Shown here: positions 5,644-8,663 of the stretch, in pieces | Layout of the letters: every line of letters begins with the position of its first letter | Numbering within the stretch: position 1 is the first letter of the stretch | Assembly (NCBI GenBank): GCA_022360235.1 | Contig: JAKSDE010000103.1 | Span: 1-8,663, forward strand | DNA: 8,663 bases | Reading direction: 5' to 3' | Origin: Cytophagales bacterium | GTDB lineage: Bacteria > Bacteroidota > Bacteroidia > Cytophagales > Amoebophilaceae | Made by a program: the position numbers and the translations under genes | Notes under the pieces: model-generated | Database searches by the model: none | Told to the model about the DNA's origin: nothing | Seen by the model: the letters and a program-made list of their open reading frames with translations, nothing else

Positions 5644-6873
5644 CTAGTCAAGCATGCTTCCCTGGTTGCTCTGTTTTATTCCCTGAACAATCAGACACTT
5701 CTCTGGGCTGCAATGTCTCCTTATCAGGAGGTACCGTAAATGCTTTAACACCTCTTTATTTCCTTTTTGAGCGGCTTTGCAGAGAGCATCGTATGATAGC
5801 TCAACCTTTCCTGTTTCAAGGATCTGTTTTACTAAATTTAATTTATTATTTTCAACAGCCCAATCAAAAAGGCTTTTAGTATCATTACCCTCTGCTTTAG
5901 TAACACGAGGATCCGCGCCTTTGTCTAAAAGCATACCTATTAACGTCTCATCTTCTTTTTCCAAGGCATATTCTAGCAGCTTTTGACCATCACTGACAAG
6001 TGAATCCGCGCCATTTTCTAAAAAAATAGCTACCAAAGTCTGCCGATCTAAAATACCGGCTAAAAATTCTAGGCTTTTCTTATTAATAGCCTTTGTCAAT
6101 AATACCCTTTTACCTTTCTGATTCTTTATAGTAGGATCGGCTCCTTGTTGGAGTAACACTTCAAAGGTTTTCTTCTCTCTCTCATTAAATGCTCTTGTTA
6201 AGGCCGTGTTTTCGTCTTCGTCTGCTACATCAATGAAGCCATGATGCTTAAAATGCTTTAACATCTCCTTGTTGCCTTTTTGAGCGGTTTGATAGACAGC
6301 CTCACACGATGGCTTAACCTTTCCTGTCTGGATGAGCTGTTTTACTAAACTCAGTTTGTTCTCTTCAATAGTCCAATCAAAAAGGCTTTTAAGACCGTCT
6401 GCTTTAGTAACATGAGGATCAGCACCTTTTGCTAAAAGCATACCCATTAACGCTTCATCTTCTTTTTCAAAGGCATATTCCAGCAGCTTTTGACCATTAC
6501 TGACAGGGGAGTCAGGATGAAGGCCATTTTCTAAAAAAATAGTTACTAAAGCTTTGCTTTGCTCAGCCTCTAAATTCAAAGCCGCCACAAGAGGAGCTAT
6601 ATCATCCTTGGCTGTTCCATGAACCATTGTAAACCTGGCCTGAGCATCGTTTTGACTGGCCAAAACATCTCTAACACGTTTTAATATATTCCCTTTCCCT
6701 TCCTGAATAATTTCAGACAAAGACTCCCTTTCTGTGTCAACCTCTTTTCTTGTCTTAACAACAAGGGTGAAATCCTTCTCTTTCCTGGCAAGCCCCTGGT
6801 CATGAACGATGAGCTTTATTTTTTTAGTGCCTGGGGTTGAAATACGTAAGGACCATTTTTTGTCTTGGGGCAT
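5644..6873 (-). CDS. Ankyrin-repeat protein with N-terminal beta-rich (Ig-like?) segment; probably truncated
   Basis: From the ATG at 6873 this is a 409-residue protein. Residues about 1-41 look like the end of a beta-sandwich (WSLRISTPGTKKIKLIVHD then DFTLVVKT). A charged linker (42-100) and ankyrin-type helical repeats follow. Characteristic repeat turns are GADPHVTKADG (about 150), GADPTIKNQKG (about 244) and GADPRVTKAEG (about 319). Ankyrin proteins of this kind mediate protein-protein contacts and are abundant in Bacteroidota symbionts, where many are proposed host-directed effectors; that role is an inference here. The frame stays open and protein-like upstream to 6939 (VELLLDGYCFKSGEKICEPQ), with no ATG, so the gene may have lost its true N-terminus at the boundary with the nucleotidyltransferase gene. 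The C-terminus (YLLIRRHC... to the stop) no longer follows the repeat pattern. No signal peptide is present in the surviving part. Confidence 0.8.
   Translation of the reverse strand: MPQDKKWSLRISTPGTKKIKLIVHDQGLARKEKDFTLVVKTRKEVDTERESLSEIIQEGKGNILKRVRDVLASQNDAQARFTMVHGTAKDDIAPLVAALNLEAEQSKALVTIFLENGLHPDSPVSNGQKLLEYAFEKEDEALMGMLLAKGADPHVTKADGLKSLFDWTIEENKLSLVKQLIQTGKVKPSCEAVYQTAQKGNKEMLKHFKHHGFIDVADEDENTALTRAFNEREKKTFEVLLQQGADPTIKNQKGKRVLLTKAINKKSLEFLAGILDRQTLVAIFLENGADSLVSDGQKLLEYALEKEDETLIGMLLDKGADPRVTKAEGNDTKSLFDWAVENNKLNLVKQILETGKVELSYDALCKAAQKGNKEVLKHLRYLLIRRHCSPEKCLIVQGIKQSNQGSMLD
5740..6027 (-). repeat. Second copy of 513-bp-period ankyrin duplication
   Basis: Encodes residues 283-378 (IFLENGADSLVSDGQKL... 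to KEVLKH) of the ankyrin protein. Nearly the same block occurs exactly 513 bases further right (6253-6540). The copies differ by two compensating two-residue indels (LHPDSPVS versus ADSLVS, and KADGLKS versus KAEGNDTKS) plus scattered substitutions, so the duplication is not recent. Similarity stops just below 5740. Confidence 0.85.
6253..6540 (-). repeat. First copy of 513-bp-period ankyrin duplication
   Basis: Encodes residues 112-207 of the ankyrin protein (IFLENGLHPD... to KEMLKH). Its partner lies at 5740-6027, offset by 513 bases. The plus-strand strings TGCTTTAACA (6254 and 5741) and CCATTTTCTAAAAAAATAG (6524 and 6011) fix the period. The 171-residue unit is about five ankyrin repeats long, which is typical of expansion by whole-block duplication. 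Confidence 0.85.
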
Positions 6874-6935
6874 GACTGCTTGAGGTTCGCATATTTTCTC
6901 CCCACTTTTAAAGCAATATCCATCTAGTAAGAGCT

Positions 6936-7652
6936 CTACTCAAAAAGACGCTTCTCCTCTTGGGTGGAACGAGGGAAGGCCGTGGTCATCTCGGCCTTAA
7001 TTTTGCTGGCTAGCTGGCCTAATTTTTCAATATCATGCAGCTTGGGTTTGTAATCGGTAAATACGAGCAAAAACGTGGTATAATAACACTCGGTTGCTTG
7101 ATGAAGCTCAAAGGCTGCTTTATTGTACTTTTGTTTTTTTAAGTAAAAATTAAATCCTTCAAAAGAATCATTAGCCGCTTCAAACCAATCTTCAAAGTAC
7201 TCTTGGGCTTTCTTCTTTCTTTTTGTCGGACTCAGCGGTTGGGGAGGAGCCAGCTGGTAATTCCCACTGTCATAAAGGATGATTCCTTCTTTTAGAATGT
7301 CTACAAAAAAATAGTAACTATTTCTGATCCTCTCATTGAGAAAGCCGATGCCATGGGCAATGATATGGGTATCTGTCAGCTTTTTACGCTCCCGAATCTT
7401 ATTTTCTATGCTACACCAGCGCCAATCTTTCTCAGCACTCCTTTCTTTTCGCGTCACTACAAGAATGTCAACGTCACTCATATACTCGTAGGTAGTTCCC
7501 TCTTCTATGTAAAGGTCTTCGACCCATTTTCCTGTACTATAGCTGCCAAAAAGGATAATCATCTCAACAGGAGCGCTAGCAAGTATGATTTCCTTGATCA
7601 GGGAGAGCTCTTCTTGCTTTTTAGGGGGTAGATGGGCAAGCGATGTTTTCAT
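6936..7652 (-). CDS. Nucleotidyltransferase (MNT)-HEPN fusion protein, C-terminally shortened
   Basis: This 238-residue protein joins an N-terminal minimal nucleotidyltransferase fold to a C-terminal HEPN domain. The nucleotidyltransferase motif is ILFGSYSTGKW (G36-S37) followed by SDVDILVV with the metal-binding Asp pair D60/D62. The HEPN part (about 146-238) shows AAFELHQATECYYTTFLLVFTDY and KLHDIEKL, the typical 'a...hQa.E...ka.l' and 'tHdl..L' patterns. As separate proteins, MNT/HEPN pairs act as toxin-antitoxin modules in which the MNT adenylylates the HEPN RNase. Fused forms are common in Bacteroidetes and their role is less clear. No R-x(4-6)-H RNase motif is visible. The protein stops at AFPRSTQEEKRLFE, where relatives normally continue for several dozen residues, so the tail appears to be missing. 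The ATG at 7652 overlaps the stop of a 39-codon upstream ORF by ATGA. Confidence 0.85.
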   Translation of the reverse strand: MKTSLAHLPPKKQEELSLIKEIILASAPVEMIILFGSYSTGKWVEDLYIEEGTTYEYMSDVDILVVTRKERSAEKDWRWCSIENKIRERKKLTDTHIIAHGIGFLNERIRNSYYFFVDILKEGIILYDSGNYQLAPPQPLSPTKRKKKAQEYFEDWFEAANDSFEGFNFYLKKQKYNKAAFELHQATECYYTTFLLVFTDYKPKLHDIEKLGQLASKIKAEMTTAFPRSTQEEKRLFE

Positions 7653-7768
7653 GCTGAATTAGCTGTTAGGGTTGAACATGTAACGAACTTCTTTGGTAGT
7701 CTTGGCCTCTTTGCTTTTGCCGCGTCTTTGTCAGTCAATTGAAAGATTCGTGTATTTTTACGCTTCAT
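7649..7768 (-). CDS. Possible 39-residue basic small protein overlapping the MNT-HEPN start
   Basis: An ATG at 7768 opens a 39-codon frame (MKRKNTRIFQLTDKDAAKAK...) ending at TGA 7649-7651, which overlaps the following ATG as ATGA. The overlap favours translational coupling with the MNT-HEPN gene. The peptide is strongly basic and has no recognised domain. A second frame over the 3' half reads KSKEAKTTKEVRYMFNPNS and stops at a TAA upstream of the MNT ATG. This leaves open a single frameshifted ancestral gene. It could also be chance. Low confidence. Confidence 0.35.
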   Translation of the reverse strand: MKRKNTRIFQLTDKDAAKAKRPRLPKKFVTCSTLTANSA

Positions 7769-7838
7769 TTCAAAAGGGAGTTAGCTGCTAAGTTAGTAAA
7801 AATATCAAACGATAACACCCGGGAATGTAAGTGGGCAA

Positions 7839-7899
7839 GGGGCGTTGGGAGCATTCATAAAATTATTACTTATTTTCTACCAACTAAGCCCGATGCCCC
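7839..7899. repeat. 11-bp inverted repeat, G:C-rich, 39-base AT-rich spacer
   Basis: GGGGCGTTGGG (7839-7849) can pair over all 11 positions with CCCGATGCCCC (7889-7899) if two G:U pairs are allowed. The spacer is AT-rich (about 39 bases), which is long for an intrinsic terminator loop. On the minus strand no clean U-run follows the left arm. It could be a transcript stem, a protein-binding dyad, or the end remnants of a small element. Pairing is seen directly; function is not known. Confidence 0.5.
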
Positions 7900-8084
7900 C
7901 TGATAAGGAAATAATTTTTTATACCCGTTGCCTTTGGTTCAAATGCTGATACGGTTACAAAACTAGGTTCCCTGCCTTCTTTATTATGAACGGCTTTTGC
8001 TGCTTTTTGCAACAGGCTAGCTCCTAACGGTCCCTGAGGTGCTTTAGAAAAAAAGTTGTTACTCCCTTGGTTAAAAAAAATGGT
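7884..8084 (-). pseudogene. Start-less coding remnant of unknown family
   Basis: A 66-codon minus-strand frame lies between a TGA (8085-8087) and a TAG (7884-7886). It reads like protein: NQGSNNFFSKAPQGPLGASL, then LQKAAKAVHNKEGREP, then SFVTVSAFEPKATGIKNYFL. It contains no ATG; only a TTG is available internally. I do not recognise the family. The balanced composition suggests a decayed internal gene fragment, but at this length chance cannot be excluded. Confidence 0.3.
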
Positions 8085-8109
8085 TCAATTTAGCCTGTTA
8101 GCTTGAATT

Positions 8110-8663
8110 CTAAGCCTCTGTACTAAGTGGGAGTTTCTTGAGTTCTTCTGTAGAAAGTCCTGTCGCCTTTTGGACCACATCGATGCCTAGATGAAGATTT
8201 AAAAGCATGTTCTTGGCGATCTCCAGGCTCCTGGTCTTCATTTCTTCTGCTTTCCCTTCTGCTCTACCTTTTTCAAAACCCTTAGTGTACTTCATTTCTA
8301 AATTTTCAGCTTCTTGTTCGGCTAGTGCCTTGGCATTGAAGTACAGTTGGTATTCCTCTTCAGACCAACGATAACGCTCTAATTGCTCATAGGCCTCTAA
8401 AATTGTCGCTTCTTTGAGGGTTTTTGGGGGGTTTTTTGCGACATCCCAGCAGAATAAAAAGTACAGCCAATAGTCTAAATGGCTCGCTAACTCATCTTCC
8501 CTTTTAGTAAACTTCTTTAATTCTACCACGATATAGGAAATATCTTGAGATAAATGCTCTCCACTCTCGGTTTCTATCATTTTGTGATAGCTAATCAAAG
8601 GGATATTGGCAGATAGTACTTGATTGCCTAGCAATACAATTACAAATACAGGGGCTAGTTCTC
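8110..8663 (-). CDS. Rpn-family recombination-promoting nuclease / PD-(D/E)XK transposase, C-terminal part, runs off right edge
   Basis: The frame is open from the right edge (residues ELAPVFVIV precede the internal TTG at 8634) to the stop at 8110, giving about 183 residues. It corresponds to the C-terminal two thirds of the Rpn/PD-(D/E)XK nuclease transposase family (YhgA-like): HKMIETESGEHLSQDISYIVVELKKF matches the family's 'H.yrl.d..tge.LsddiEivflEL.KF'. It is followed by a helical segment with the usual alternating charged stretch GFEKGRAEGKAEEMK, then a short helical end (IDVVQKATGLSTEELKKL). The catalytic PD-(D/E)XK core lies beyond the window. Rpn proteins promote RecA-independent recombination with DNA cleavage, and such genes are numerous in Bacteroidota symbiont genomes. 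The TTG at 8634 is not a real start; coding continues upstream. Confidence 0.88.
   Translation of the reverse strand, partial: ELAPVFVIVLLGNQVLSANIPLISYHKMIETESGEHLSQDISYIVVELKKFTKREDELASHLDYWLYFLFCWDVAKNPPKTLKEATILEAYEQLERYRWSEEEYQLYFNAKALAEQEAENLEMKYTKGFEKGRAEGKAEEMKTRSLEIAKNMLLNLHLGIDVVQKATGLSTEELKKLPLSTEA

Larger units (their letters stand above)
7653..8109. other. Gene-poor stretch between MNT-HEPN and the Rpn transposase
   Basis: No substantial intact gene is seen on either strand. The stretch holds the 39-codon small ORF (7649-7768), a G:C-rich inverted repeat (7839-7899) and a start-less minus-strand open frame (7884-8084). I saw no tRNA cloverleaf, rRNA, attachment-site repeat or CRISPR-like array. 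The mix of short open but unstartable frames suggests decayed sequence between mobile genes rather than a regulatory region alone. Confidence 0.6.

Noticed and set aside
5610..5645. TTGACA-like sequence on the plus strand near 5635 as a promoter
   Set aside because: All genes nearby are on the minus strand, and Bacteroidota promoters do not use the TTGACA/TATAAT pattern.
7653..8109. tRNA gene or attachment site in the gene-poor stretch
   Set aside because: No cloverleaf arms or TTCRANY-type T-loop with matching acceptor ends could be found, and no direct repeat flanks the region.

Overview
The window reads as part of a mobile or accessory region from an intracellular Bacteroidota symbiont, most plausibly of the Amoebophilus/Cardinium type. 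This is inferred from three things together: a CTnDOT-like Bacteroidetes tra gene set, an ankyrin-repeat protein, and an Rpn/PD-(D/E)XK transposase-nuclease. Base composition is AT-rich. Start codons are mostly preceded by A-rich leaders rather than clear Shine-Dalgarno sequences, which also suits Bacteroidota. All convincing genes lie on the minus strand, so transcription runs from right to left.

Right part (about 5640-8663), accessory cargo and debris. It starts with an Rpn-family transposase/nuclease that runs off the right edge. Next is a gene-poor stretch holding a start-less coding remnant and a G:C-rich inverted repeat. A 39-codon small ORF then overlaps, by ATGA, a fused nucleotidyltransferase-HEPN gene that looks cut short at its C-terminus. 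Immediately after that stop codon comes an ankyrin-repeat gene whose reading frame looks cut short at its N-terminus. It contains two diverged copies of a 513-bp repeat and loses homology to its own repeat near 5738.

Left part (1-5582), a tightly packed tra operon read traE-traF-traG-traI-traJ-traK-traN. Neighbours overlap or are separated by a few bases. In type IV secretion terms these correspond to the pilin-like VirB2 (TraE), VirB3 (TraF), the VirB4 ATPase (TraG), a VirB5-position exported protein (TraI), the polytopic VirB6 (TraJ), VirB8 (TraK) and VirB9-like TraN, of which only the 5' part lies in the window. Together they would form the inner-membrane and periplasmic core of a conjugative mating channel.

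The operon carries two signs of damage or unusual architecture. traG is split by a one-base shift at a short G run (3607-3610), which separates the N-terminal domain from the Walker A/B ATPase domain. traN follows traK directly, in the same reading frame and without an ATG, while traH, traL and the VirB10-like traM are absent from their usual places. The apparatus may therefore be decaying, unless the shifts are sequencing errors or are recoded. I found no RNA genes, CRISPR array, relaxase or coupling protein.
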